Of a stretch of DNA of 62,310 nucleotides, positions 19,114 through 27,870 are shown one piece after another (the first letter of the stretch is position 1; every line of letters starts with the position of its first letter). This stretch comes from Planctomycetota bacterium (GTDB taxonomy: Bacteria; Planctomycetota; UBA1135; UBA2386): assembly GCA_020849665.1 (NCBI GenBank), contig JADLFX010000032.1:1-62310 (forward strand), given 5' to 3'. Position numbers and translations under genes: made by a program. The notes under the pieces are model-generated. The model was given only the letters and a program-made list of their open reading frames with translations, was not told the DNA's origin and did no database searches.

Positions 19114-20106
19114 TCAGCCGCGATCCTGCCCCGAGACGAAGCCGTCGCCGTTGCGGTCCATCCGCCGGAACACCGCGGGTGGGCCGCCGAACTCCTCCGG
19201 GCTCACCCGGCCGTCGCCGTTCAAGTCGAAGCGCTGCAGGAACTCCTCGCCTTCGATCGCCCGCACATAGCGCTCGACCTCCTCCCGGGTGACGGCCCCG
19301 TCGCGGTCGCGGTCGAGGAGCGGGAAGAGCTCCTTGCGCTCCACGAACTCGTCGGTGTCGAGGCGGCCGTCGCCGTTCTTGTCCCACGCGTCGAACGGCA
19401 CCTGATAGGCGCGCACCTTGGCGGAGCCGCGCGCCTTCTCCTCCTGGTATCGGCGCACGAGCGCGAGCAGGCGCTCCAGCTCCTCGCGGTCGAGGAAGCC
19501 GTCCCGGTTGGCATCGCCGGCCTGGAAGGCCTCCGCGATCCGCTCGCCCTGCGCCTCGCCGCGGGCGAGCCGGCCGTCCTGGTCGCGGTCGAAGCGCTCC
19601 AGGATCTGCTCGGCGCTGGGCAGCGCCGTGAGGCGCTCCAGCGGCGGCGGCGCGGAGGCGCGCTCCGCGGTGCGACGGGCCGCCGCGGCCTTGTCGGCAG
19701 CGTCCAGGACGCCGTTGCCGTCCAGGTCCAGGCTCTGGAAGCCCACGTCGGTGCCGGTCCACTCGGCGCGCGGGATGCGCGCGCGGCCCTGCAGCAGCAC
19801 CGCGAGGCGCGCCTCGGCCACGTCGGCGAGCCCGGTGCGCGCCCGCGGGGGACGGGCGGCGGAGTCGCGCGCCGCGCGCAGGGCCCGCAGCACCTCGGAG
19901 GCGGCCAGCTCGGCGGGAGTGACCTTGCCGTTGCGGTCCTTGTCCATGGCCTGGAACTGCGCGTCCGAGCCCGGGAACTCGTCGCGCACCACCACGCCGT
20001 CCTTGTTGCGGTCGAACGACGCGAACAGCTCCTTGGCGTCGTCGCCTTGCGCGGCCAGCGGCATGCCCGGTGCGAGGGCCAGGAGCAGGAGGACGTGACG
20101 GCTCAT
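19114..20106 (-). CDS. Secreted EF-hand protein with nine calcium loops
   Basis: A 330-residue exported protein; ATG 20106 overlaps the upstream stop (ATGA) and gives a signal peptide (MSRHVLLLLALAPGMPLAAQ). Nine EF-hand-like loops are visible, including DRNKDGVVVRDE, DKDRNGKVTPAE, DLDGNGVLDAAD, DRDQDGRLARGE, DANRDGFLDREE, DKNGDGRLDTDE, DRDRDGAVTREE, DLNGDGRVSPEE and DRNGDGFVSGQD. It probably binds calcium in the periplasm or at the surface. It is the last gene of a minus-strand operon that begins with a Tat phosphatase-fold protein and a decaheme protein. Confidence 0.9.
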   Translation of the reverse strand: MSRHVLLLLALAPGMPLAAQGDDAKELFASFDRNKDGVVVRDEFPGSDAQFQAMDKDRNGKVTPAELAASEVLRALRAARDSAARPPRARTGLADVAEARLAVLLQGRARIPRAEWTGTDVGFQSLDLDGNGVLDAADKAAAARRTAERASAPPPLERLTALPSAEQILERFDRDQDGRLARGEAQGERIAEAFQAGDANRDGFLDREELERLLALVRRYQEEKARGSAKVRAYQVPFDAWDKNGDGRLDTDEFVERKELFPLLDRDRDGAVTREEVERYVRAIEGEEFLQRFDLNGDGRVSPEEFGGPPAVFRRMDRNGDGFVSGQDRG

Positions 20107-23075
20107 CGGCGCTCTCCGGGCGGGTTGCCCCGCGGCAGGGGTTCCAGGGTGCGCGGCGCCGCGGTGCCCAGGGGCGCGCGCAGGACGCGCAGCATCTCGT
20201 CGCGATCCAGGTAGCGGCAGCCTTCGTGGCTGATGTCCTTCCACCAGCGGCCGGACTCGTCCTGGAGCCGGTCGAACGCGAACTCCTCGAAGGCGAGGTC
20301 ACGGATCCCCTGCGCGCCCTGCAGGGTCGCGGCCACGCTGGTGCCCGCGGGCACGCGGCTGACGTCCACCAGCGTGGCGAGTCCGCCGGCGCCGGGCGCC
20401 AGGACGAAGTGCTGCAGGAACGGCGCGTTGTAGACGCAGAGCGGCAGGAGGCGCCCGGTGCCGCCGTACACGCGCGTGTTGCCGCGCGTGCCCTGCGGGC
20501 GCGCCGGATCGCTCACGTCGAACACCCGCACGTAGTGCTGGCGGTCCTGGTCCGCGCCCTCGTGCACGTACACATAGAGGTAGTCGCGTTCCTGGCTGCG
20601 CAGGCCGCCGCCGGGCGTGCCGAGGTCGAACACCGTGTGCACCGCCACGCCGCGCACGTCGCCGCGGTTGAAGCGGAATGCGCGCGTGGCCTGGCCCAGG
20701 AACGGCGCGGGCTGCGCCGGCTCGCTCAGGTCGAAGATCCGCACGCCGTCGAGGCCGGCGGCCGCGAACGCGAGGAGCCGCGCCGGCGTGCGCTGCAGGC
20801 GGGCACCGCGCCGAGCGGTGCGCGAGTACTGGAAGAACACGGTCACGTCGAGGATCTCGCTCTCCGTGCCGGTGCCCGGGTTCGCGAACGCGTTGCCGAT
20901 CGCGCGCGGCCTGGACGGGTCGGACACGTCCGCCACCACGAGGCCACCGGGGCCGTCGGCGATCACCAGCCAGGGGAACGCCAGCGCCACGGCGTGGGCC
21001 TGGGCCGTGGGCAGCTGGCCGACGAGGCGCGGGCTCTCCGGGCGGCTCAGGTCGAAGACCTTCACCCCGGCCACGCCGTCGGCGACGTAGAGGTGCGGGC
21101 CCTGCACCAGGAGGCGGCGCGGGTCGTGCAGCACCTTGCGCCGGGCCAGGACGCGCGGGAAGGCCGGGTTGTCGAGCGCCAGCACGGTGAGCGATCCGTC
21201 GGCGGAGCCCACGTAGGCGTGGGTGGCGTGGCCGTGTACGGGGTCGGGGCGGAGCGCGAGGGCGCGCGCGTCGCCCTCCACCGGCGTGGCACCCAGCGGC
21301 GCGCTGCGCGCCGGGGTCTTGGCGTCGAGGCCCACCGTCAGGAAGCGGTCCGGGGTGAGCGCGTAGGCGTTCTCGCGCGCGAGCCGGAAGTTCGCCGATC
21401 CCAGGCCGTACGTGGTGGGCGAGCGGTGGCACTCCACGCAGCCGCGCGCCTCGGGGCGCGTCGTGTGCATCTGGTGCGGGACCTGGGTCACGCCCGAGAG
21501 CCCTGCCTGGGTCTGCGGTGCGGCCTGACGCAGGATCTCGCGGCCCTTGGCGTCGTGGGCGCTGCCGATGGTCGAGAAGCCCACCAGATACGGCGCGACC
21601 ATCCCCTCGTGGTTGAAGCCCAGGCGCAGCTGGTTGAAGGTGGCGAACACCTTCTCCTGCGTGGTCACCCGCCCGGGCGTGCGCTCGCCGCTCAGCAGGT
21701 CGAGCTGCGTGAACTGCTCGTTGCGGTCGAAGTGGAAGCCGAAGAAGTTGACGTTCCAGCCGTTGTGGCAGGTGTAGCACTCGAGCCGGGCGTGCTGCTC
21801 GGTCATCGCCGCGGCGGCGCGCGCGTTGTAGTCGGGGTGCCCGGGCGTGACCACGTGGCGCGCCTGCTTCACGGGATGGCGCTTACCGGTCACCTTCGAG
21901 ACCAGCACGAAGCGCTCGCCGTCGCGCTGCAGGTTGGTCACCCGGCGGCCCTTGGCGGTGGTGAGCGTGGACTCGCGCTGGATCGTGCCGTGGCAGCTGG
22001 TGCACTCGATCTCCACGGCGTGGTCCATGTTGGGGTAGAGGTTGCCGTCGCCCATCGTGTCGCGCAGCGTGTGGCAGTCGATGCAGTGCAGGCCGCGCTC
22101 GTGGTGCACGTCGGGCGGCGTGAGGTCCTGGTCCTGGACGTAGAACACCCCGTTGAGCAGCTTCGCCGTGGTGCCGGGCACCTCGGGTCCCGCGGGCTGG
22201 CCTGGCACGAGCTGGGCGAGCCCACGGAAGTGCAGCCCGATGCTGGCATCGCCATAGTGACAGCGCGTGCACGTGTCGGTGGGGATGCGCGAGGTCAGGC
22301 GGTGCTCGCGCGGGTGCCCGGGCTCGTCCTTGCGGATCGTCGGGTCGGCGCTGCGGCTGCGTCCGTCGTCGGCGTAGGTGACGTGGCACGCCGCGCAGCC
22401 CTGGCCGCGGTAGTCGCCGTCCATGCCCAGGCGCCCGCGCAGCGCCCGCCCCACGCTCCACAGGTGGCACTGCATGCAGGCCTTGCGCGGCAGGTCGGTG
22501 AAGTGGGTGGCGATCGCGCCGGGATCGCCGCGCCGGAACGGCGGGACCTGCACCGTGGCGCGCAGGGCGTGCGGCGGGAGCACGGCGCGCTCGTCGCGCA
22601 CCGGGAAGATCGAGAACGACGGACGCTTGTCCTTGGCGAGCCCGTGCTCGTAGTAGCCGTCGCCGAGGTGCCCGGTGGTGGTGGCGTGCAGGGACTTCTC
22701 CAGGTGGCGCACCAGGTCGCCGTGGCAGTCGCCGCACACGGCCTGCGCCACGCGCAGGTCGCCGGGGTTCACGAAGCGGGCGTAGGCGAGGTCGTGATCG
22801 AGCGGCAGCACCCGCTCGTCGCCGGGGCGCGGCAGGGTGGCGGCCACGTGCGCCTTGCCCTTGTCCACGGCCGTGCCGTCGCCGCCGTGGCAGTCCACGC
22901 ACGAGAGCGCGAACCAAGGATGCATCTCCTCGATGCCCACGTGGCAGGTGACGCAGCCGGTGGCCGGCCCGCCCGGCGCGCGGTGCGCCCCGGCGCCGGT
23001 CGCGCCGGGTTCCCAGTGGGCGAGCGAGGCGAGCGCGATCGCGACCGGGATCGCGACCCGCGGCCAGCGCGTCAC
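20103..23075 (-). CDS. Exported decaheme cytochrome fused to an LVIVD-type propeller
   Basis: A 990-residue protein from GTG 23075 (GTGA overlap with the gene upstream), with a short hydrophobic leader (RVAIPVAIALASLA). Ten CXXCH sites run from CVTCH near residue 40 through CVDCH, CGDCH, CMQCH, CAACH, CTRCH, CIDCH, CTSCH and CYTCH to CVECH. After that, about 400 residues form a propeller of units such as LYVADGVAGVKVFDLSRPES and LVVADVSDPSRPRAIGNAF, the LVIVD-repeat type. The cytochrome part probably moves electrons in the periplasm; the propeller may dock a partner. No terminal-reductase signature (such as the lysine heme site of NrfA) was recognised, so the substrate is open. Confidence 0.88.
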   Translation of the reverse strand: MTRWPRVAIPVAIALASLAHWEPGATGAGAHRAPGGPATGCVTCHVGIEEMHPWFALSCVDCHGGDGTAVDKGKAHVAATLPRPGDERVLPLDHDLAYARFVNPGDLRVAQAVCGDCHGDLVRHLEKSLHATTTGHLGDGYYEHGLAKDKRPSFSIFPVRDERAVLPPHALRATVQVPPFRRGDPGAIATHFTDLPRKACMQCHLWSVGRALRGRLGMDGDYRGQGCAACHVTYADDGRSRSADPTIRKDEPGHPREHRLTSRIPTDTCTRCHYGDASIGLHFRGLAQLVPGQPAGPEVPGTTAKLLNGVFYVQDQDLTPPDVHHERGLHCIDCHTLRDTMGDGNLYPNMDHAVEIECTSCHGTIQRESTLTTAKGRRVTNLQRDGERFVLVSKVTGKRHPVKQARHVVTPGHPDYNARAAAAMTEQHARLECYTCHNGWNVNFFGFHFDRNEQFTQLDLLSGERTPGRVTTQEKVFATFNQLRLGFNHEGMVAPYLVGFSTIGSAHDAKGREILRQAAPQTQAGLSGVTQVPHQMHTTRPEARGCVECHRSPTTYGLGSANFRLARENAYALTPDRFLTVGLDAKTPARSAPLGATPVEGDARALALRPDPVHGHATHAYVGSADGSLTVLALDNPAFPRVLARRKVLHDPRRLLVQGPHLYVADGVAGVKVFDLSRPESPRLVGQLPTAQAHAVALAFPWLVIADGPGGLVVADVSDPSRPRAIGNAFANPGTGTESEILDVTVFFQYSRTARRGARLQRTPARLLAFAAAGLDGVRIFDLSEPAQPAPFLGQATRAFRFNRGDVRGVAVHTVFDLGTPGGGLRSQERDYLYVYVHEGADQDRQHYVRVFDVSDPARPQGTRGNTRVYGGTGRLLPLCVYNAPFLQHFVLAPGAGGLATLVDVSRVPAGTSVAATLQGAQGIRDLAFEEFAFDRLQDESGRWWKDISHEGCRYLDRDEMLRVLRAPLGTAAPRTLEPLPRGNPPGERR

Positions 23076-24238
23076 GCGAAGAGCTCCTGCAGCACCCGGG
23101 CCTTGGTGTGTGCAGGCTTCGTGCGCGTGAAGAGCGAGAGCACCGTCGGGCACACGTCGATCGTGCGCACTTCCTTGCCGACCACCCGGTCCCTGGCGAA
23201 GTCGGGCCCGGCGGCGACCAGGAAGACCTGCAGCATCTGCGCGGAGCCATCGCCGTGGTCGAGGCCGTTGCGCTGGTTGAGGTCGGCGTCGCGGCCGAAC
23301 TCGGGCAGCACGAGGATCGCGGTGGTGGCGCGCAGCTCGGGATCGGCCTGCACCAGGTCCCAGAGGCGGCCCAGCTCCTCGTCGTTCCTGCGGATCACCT
23401 CGACGTAGGCGTTGTACGAGCCGTGCGCCACGTCCGCGGACTGCAGCGTGATGCCCAGGACGCGCGGCTTGAACACCCGCAGCACGTTGGCCGCCACGCG
23501 GATCGCCTTGGCGTCCGGCGCGCCCGGCCCGCTGAGCCGGCTGCTGTTCCCGGTCAGCTCGTCGAGGATGAAGGTCTCCACGGCGCGCAGCTCCGCCGCA
23601 TCGACCGGCTTGCCGCCCGTGACGGCACCGAGCTGCCGCGGGTCGAGCGCCGCGCCCAGGCGGTCGAGGATGGCGCGGTCCTGGTCGCTGTCGCGGCGCG
23701 GCCGGCCTAGGCTGTCGAGGACCTTCTGGAACTCGACGTTGAAGATCCCGTCGCCGTCGAGGACCTGTGCGGCGTACGCGGCCCCGTAGTCGCGGTGGTC
23801 GGAGTGGGCGAAGAGCCGCCCCTGCGCGCCGCTGGCGGTGGACAGCCACACGTCGTTGGCGAAGAGGCCGACCTCCTTGCGCAGCACCTCGAAGAGCGTG
23901 GGGCTCACGCCGCGCTCGTTGTCGCGGATGCCCATCGCCTCGACGTTGCCGGTGAAGATCGACAGGGCCGCGCCGTAGTGGCCTACGTTGGCGCAGCGCA
24001 CGTTGGGGAAGGTCACGCCCGCCTTGGCGATGCGCATCAGGTTGGGCACGTTGCTCGGCGTGCCCAGCACCTCCTTGGTGCGCACGCCGCCGGCGAACGC
24101 CACCACGATCACCCGGCGGGTGCGCTGGCCGAGGCGCGGCAGCGGCAGCGCGAGTCCCGGCAGCCCGCCCAGGGCCAGCGCGCCGGCGCCGCGGTGCAGG
24201 AACTCACGACGGCTGAGAGGCGCGGCGGGATCGGTCAT
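23072..24238 (-). CDS. Tat-exported alkaline-phosphatase-fold protein (DUF1501-like)
   Basis: A 388-residue protein with a twin-arginine signal (SRREFLHRGAGALALGG). The rest resembles the DUF1501/sulfatase-like group of planctomycete exported proteins: VIVVAFAGGVRTKEVLG at the start, a middle LQSADVAHGSYNAYVEVI segment, and VLPEFGRDADLNQRNGLDHG near the end, where metal-binding Asp/His residues are expected. There is no CxPxR motif, so it is not a formylglycine sulfatase. It overlaps the decaheme gene by GTGA and so is co-translated with it. The catalytic role is unknown; such proteins usually accompany cytochromes or cell-surface proteins. Confidence 0.75.
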   Translation of the reverse strand: MTDPAAPLSRREFLHRGAGALALGGLPGLALPLPRLGQRTRRVIVVAFAGGVRTKEVLGTPSNVPNLMRIAKAGVTFPNVRCANVGHYGAALSIFTGNVEAMGIRDNERGVSPTLFEVLRKEVGLFANDVWLSTASGAQGRLFAHSDHRDYGAAYAAQVLDGDGIFNVEFQKVLDSLGRPRRDSDQDRAILDRLGAALDPRQLGAVTGGKPVDAAELRAVETFILDELTGNSSRLSGPGAPDAKAIRVAANVLRVFKPRVLGITLQSADVAHGSYNAYVEVIRRNDEELGRLWDLVQADPELRATTAILVLPEFGRDADLNQRNGLDHGDGSAQMLQVFLVAAGPDFARDRVVGKEVRTIDVCPTVLSLFTRTKPAHTKARVLQELFA

Positions 24239-24316
24239 GTCTGGGCTGCGATCGGTGGGTCCGGGCGGGCGACGGCCGGGGATCGTAGCGCGGCGTGGCC
24301 GGGGGGTGGGCCCCCC

Positions 24317-25339
24317 TCACTTGCGCCAATAGCTGCCCGTGCCCCAGCCGTCGTCGTTGGAGGCGATCTCGATCCGCGCCCGCAGGGCCGTGGCCTGGGC
24401 GTTCTTGGGGTCGTCCGCCAGGACCTTGTTGGCGTGCGCCATCGCATCGCGGAACTGGCCGTTGGCCAGCTTCAGGCTGGCGGCGTTGAGGTGGGTGGTG
24501 GCCAGGTTCTCCTTGGTGTGGGCATCCATGTCGCCCAGGGTCCGGGTGAGCGCCGTGTCGTCCTTCTCCTTGGCGGCGAGGCGCGAGGTGGCCACCAGCG
24601 CGCCCTCGTAGAGGCGGATCGCCTGCTGGAAGTTGTCGTAGGCGCGCGAGTAGCTCTTGGAGTCCATCAGCCCCTGGCGCTGGAGCTGGTCGGCGCGCCC
24701 GATCTGGTCCTGGATCGGCTTGAGCTTGGCCTGCCGGGCGGCGACCGCCTTGGCGTCCTCGGCCACCGTCTCGCCGGCCGCGAAGGTCCGCCCGGCGCCG
24801 TGCACGGCGGTCACGAGGCGCTGCTTCTGCTCCTCGGTCATCTTGTCGCCGAAGTTGGCCATCAGCTGCGCGAGCACGCTCTTGGCCTCCGACGGGCGCT
24901 TCTCCGCCATCAGCTGCTGGAGGGCTCGCTCGAGGACCGCGACGGCGCGCGCCCGCAGGTCCTGCAGCACGTCCTCGGCGATCTCCTGGTTCTTGGCCAG
25001 TTCGCGCGCCTTGCGCAGCTCCTGGCGGGCGGCGGAGAGCAGCCCGCGGTCCGCGGCGAAGCGCGCCAGCTCGATGCGGGCCTTCACGTCGTCGGGCGGC
25101 ACCGTGGCGCGCTTGATCCGGAACGCCGAGTGGTCGGCGAAGTCGGCCAGCGGGATGACCTCGTCCTTGGTCTGGCCGTCGGGCTGGGCGACGCGCAGCA
25201 GCACGCGGCCGCTGTCGACGCCGAGCAGCTGGCCGCGCACCTCGCGGCCGCTGGTCAGCAGCCAGGAGGCGGTGGCCTGGGCGGGGAGGGCGGCCGCAGC
25301 CGCGAGCACGGTCACGAGGGCGAAGAGCCTGGCGCGCAT
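24317..25339 (-). CDS. Secreted helical-repeat protein with N-terminal SH3-like segment
   Basis: A 340-residue exported protein from ATG 25339; its AGGAGG ribosome site is formed by the last codons of the lipoprotein gene, whose stop is 1 bp away. After the signal peptide (MRARLFALVTVLAAAAALPA) comes a small beta segment (LLTSGREVRGQLLGVDSGRV), then long helices, and a C-terminal tetratricopeptide-like pair (ATTHLNAASLKLANGQFRDA). No enzyme motif is visible. It may be a periplasmic scaffold. The gene sits 78 bp upstream of the Tat protein gene on the same strand. Confidence 0.75.
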   Translation of the reverse strand: MRARLFALVTVLAAAAALPAQATASWLLTSGREVRGQLLGVDSGRVLLRVAQPDGQTKDEVIPLADFADHSAFRIKRATVPPDDVKARIELARFAADRGLLSAARQELRKARELAKNQEIAEDVLQDLRARAVAVLERALQQLMAEKRPSEAKSVLAQLMANFGDKMTEEQKQRLVTAVHGAGRTFAAGETVAEDAKAVAARQAKLKPIQDQIGRADQLQRQGLMDSKSYSRAYDNFQQAIRLYEGALVATSRLAAKEKDDTALTRTLGDMDAHTKENLATTHLNAASLKLANGQFRDAMAHANKVLADDPKNAQATALRARIEIASNDDGWGTGSYWRK

Positions 25340-25340
25340 G

Positions 25341-25580
25341 TCACTCCTCCTTGCGGTCGGGGACGACCTGATCGTGCACGCAGGTGCACTTGGGGTTGTC
25401 GCAGGTCTTGTGCTCGATCGCGCAGGGCGCGGTGCAGCCCAGCACGTCGGCCTCGGTCGTACCGCACTTGCACCTGGACTCGAGGTTGGCGTTCGACGTG
25501 GAGCCGGAGCAGCCCAGGCCTGCAAGGGCGAGGAGGAGCGCGCCCAGCGCGACGGCCGGGCGGAATCGGGAGTGCTTCAT
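25341..25580 (-). CDS. Small cysteine-rich lipoprotein, metallothionein-like spacing
   Basis: A 79-residue product. The leader MKHSRFRPAVALGALLLALA ends at GLGC24, a slightly unusual lipobox. The mature part has seven more Cys in 31 residues: Cys37 and 39 (CKC), Cys49 and 53, Cys60, and Cys65 and 67 (CTC), with His57 and His69. The two C-x-C pairs recall zinc or copper thiolate proteins, but no known family was recognised. Translation is tightly coupled to the helical-repeat gene 1 bp downstream. It could bind metal at the envelope next to the multiheme proteins, or form disulfides; the sequence does not decide. Confidence 0.75.
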   Translation of the reverse strand: MKHSRFRPAVALGALLLALAGLGCSGSTSNANLESRCKCGTTEADVLGCTAPCAIEHKTCDNPKCTCVHDQVVPDRKEE

Positions 25581-25719
25581 GAGGGGTCGGGGGGGATCGG
25601 GGTGGCGAGGCGCCAACTCTACGTGTGGCCGGCGCCCGACGCGAATCGGCGCCGCCTGCCGGGCCCGCCGCGGCCGCCGCCGTGCGCGCATGCCCCGCGC
25701 GCGGCCGCCATCCCGTGCC

Positions 25720-26757
25720 TCAGTACACCTGGTACTCCGGCGAACCCAGGAGCGCGCGCACCACGTGCAGCGCGCGGGCGCCCTTCCCGAGTTCCTGGAC
25801 GAAGCGCGGCAGCTCCTCCTGGCCGGGAGCGCGCGCCAGGTAGCGGAGGAAGCACTCGCGGACGAACGCGTCCTCGGCGCCGGGGCGCAGCTCGGGGAGC
25901 TGGGCCTTGCCCGAGTCGAGCATGACCTTGGCGAGGACCGCGCGCAGCGGGCCCGCGTCGGCCATCGACTGCAGCGCATTGCGCATGTTGCGCAGCTCGT
26001 CGTAGGTCGGGGTGCGGTCCAGGAGGTCCTGGTAGAGCGCGCGCACGAACTGGGTGTCGGTCTTGGTCTTGCGCCGCGCCAGCGCCGCCGCGTACTCGGG
26101 ACCCGCGAGCCACTCGCCCAGCACCGTGAAGAACGCGGCCGGCTCCTGGTGCACGCGCTGCACGGTGCCGGCGTCCACCGGTCCGGACCCGCCGCCGAAC
26201 AGGCGCTGGCGGTGGCGGTCGAGCAGCAGCCGCGTCGCCGCCTCCTGCGCGACCGCGATGCGTACCAGGTCGCTCTGGCTCCTGCCCTCGCGGTCGAGGA
26301 AGCGGCCCTTGCGCCCGTCGTAGATCGCCTTGCCGGCCTCGAGGAGCGCCTTGTTGGCGCGCTCCTGCACGCGCAGGCCCAGCACCTGTTCCAGCACGAC
26401 GGTCACGAAGGTGTCGTTGCCCGGGTTGCGCAGCGAGAAGCCGGTGGAGAGCAGGATCTCGGTGAGCGCGTCGCGCGCCGTGGCGGTGCCGGCGGCGAGC
26501 CGCCTGGGCAGCGACTCGACCCCCTCGGTGCGCGGGCGGAAGTTGTCGAGCAGGAGGAAGTAGTAGAGCTCCTCGTCCAGCCAGGCGCGCATCGCCTCCT
26601 CGCTGAACAGCCAGCGGCGCACGGCGAGCGGCACCGGCTGCTCGAGCGCGATCGCGACCTCCCGGGGCGAGGGGGTGCGCTGCAGGACGTCGAGGGCGAT
26701 CCGCCGCAGCAGGGCGCGGCTCGGCGGCGGGCTCGGGTCCTGGCGGGCGTGCGGCAT
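25720..26757 (-). CDS. DUF4214-like helical protein, planctomycete type
   Basis: A 345-residue protein from ATG 26757, with no signal peptide. It contains two or three similar helical units: ALYQDLLDRTPTYDELRNMR, CFLRYLARAPGQEELPRFVQ and ALLGSPEYQVY at the C-terminus. This pattern, ending with SPEY, is typical of DUF4214-like domains and of the C-terminal parts of planctomycete DUF1549/1553-type proteins. The N-terminal LDEELYYFLLLDNFRP segment is also of that kind. Its function is unknown. It heads the minus-strand run and is divergent from pssA with 96 bp between, which must hold both promoters. Confidence 0.65.
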   Translation of the reverse strand: MPHARQDPSPPPSRALLRRIALDVLQRTPSPREVAIALEQPVPLAVRRWLFSEEAMRAWLDEELYYFLLLDNFRPRTEGVESLPRRLAAGTATARDALTEILLSTGFSLRNPGNDTFVTVVLEQVLGLRVQERANKALLEAGKAIYDGRKGRFLDREGRSQSDLVRIAVAQEAATRLLLDRHRQRLFGGGSGPVDAGTVQRVHQEPAAFFTVLGEWLAGPEYAAALARRKTKTDTQFVRALYQDLLDRTPTYDELRNMRNALQSMADAGPLRAVLAKVMLDSGKAQLPELRPGAEDAFVRECFLRYLARAPGQEELPRFVQELGKGARALHVVRALLGSPEYQVY

Positions 26758-26853
26758 CGGCGCGCCGCATCCTACGCGCCCGTGCCCGGCGCGGGAGCGG
26801 GGCCGAGAACCCTGCGCCGCCGGGGGCGGGCGAACCGATACAGTGGGCACGCG

Positions 26854-27858
26854 ATGCGGAACCCCCTCCCCCTGGGCGAACTCGGCACGGCGCCGGTACG
26901 GCGGCGCAGGCGCCTGCGCGATCTGCGCCACGTCCCGATCCTGCCGTCGATGATCACGCTGGGGAACCTGTTCTTCGGGTTCCTGGCGATGGCCAAGGTG
27001 GCCGACGCGGTGATGCTGAGCGCGGCCGGGCAGCCGCACCCCGTGTTCGGGCCGGAAGTGGTGCACATCTTCGAGGTGGCCGCGCTCCTGGTGTTCCTGG
27101 CGATGGTGTTCGACGCCCTGGACGGCACCGTGGCGCGCCTGACCAATCAGGCCACGCCGTTCGGGGCCCAGCTCGACAGTCTCTCCGACGTGGTCACGTT
27201 CGGCGTGGCGCCGGCGTACCTCACCAAGGTCCTGATCGAGTTCCACTCGCGCGAGCCGCTGGCGTGGCTGCCGTACCAGCCGCGCCTCTACTACTTCTGC
27301 GCCGCGGTGTACGCACTGTGCGCGGCGATGCGGCTCGCGCGCTTCAACGTGGAGTCCTCGGGACCTTCGCCCGAGGACCACAAGGAGTTCAAGGGCCTGC
27401 CGTCGCCCGCGGCGGCGGCGGTGGTGTGCGCCCTGGTCGCCTTCGTGTGCGCGCCCGCCGGGCCGCAGGAGCTGAGCTCGGCGCTGCTGCCCCCGGACAC
27501 GAAGCGGCACATCGTGCAGGCGTTGCCGGCGGTGCTGGTGGTGCTCGGCCTCCTGATGGTGAGCCGGTTCCCGTTCCCGCACCTGATCGCGACCCTCACC
27601 GCGGGCCGCCACTCGTTCCCGTTCCTCGCCACCCTGGTGGTGCTGGTGGGCCTCGCGGCGATCGAATGGCAGGTCACGCTCGCGGCCCTCACCGTGCTCT
27701 ACGTGGCCTACGGCCTGGGCCTGGGCGCCGTGCGCCTGCTCACCACGGGGCGCTTCCAGCGCGCCTCGGCCGGAGCCGACGACGACGGGGGCGAGGCGGA
27801 CGACGACGACGACGATGCACCGCCGCCGGCGCCGATCGGCCGCGCGCGCCTGAACTGA
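26854..27858 (+). CDS. pssA: CDP-diacylglycerol-serine O-phosphatidyltransferase
   Basis: A 334-residue inner-membrane protein from ATG 26854. The CDP-alcohol phosphatidyltransferase signature D-G-x2-A-R-x8-G-x3-D-x3-D is present between residues of about 88 and 111 (DALDGTVARLTNQ, then FGAQLDSLSD). It joins serine to CDP-diacylglycerol to make phosphatidylserine. Six or more membrane helices follow, and the PSMITLGNLFFGFLAM start is typical of the PssA branch rather than PgsA. The C-terminus ends in an acidic low-complexity tail (seven Asp in eight residues) outside the membrane domain. It is 12 bp upstream of folK-panC. Confidence 0.88.
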   Translation: MRNPLPLGELGTAPVRRRRRLRDLRHVPILPSMITLGNLFFGFLAMAKVADAVMLSAAGQPHPVFGPEVVHIFEVAALLVFLAMVFDALDGTVARLTNQATPFGAQLDSLSDVVTFGVAPAYLTKVLIEFHSREPLAWLPYQPRLYYFCAAVYALCAAMRLARFNVESSGPSPEDHKEFKGLPSPAAAAVVCALVAFVCAPAGPQELSSALLPPDTKRHIVQALPAVLVVLGLLMVSRFPFPHLIATLTAGRHSFPFLATLVVLVGLAAIEWQVTLAALTVLYVAYGLGLGAVRLLTTGRFQRASAGADDDGGEADDDDDDAPPPAPIGRARLN

Positions 27859-27870
27859 CGGTGGCGGGGC

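Noticed and set aside
20070..23408. 1112-codon plus-strand frame
   Set aside because: It lies opposite the decaheme gene, whose ten CXXCH sites and propeller are unmistakable; long antisense frames are expected at this GC content.
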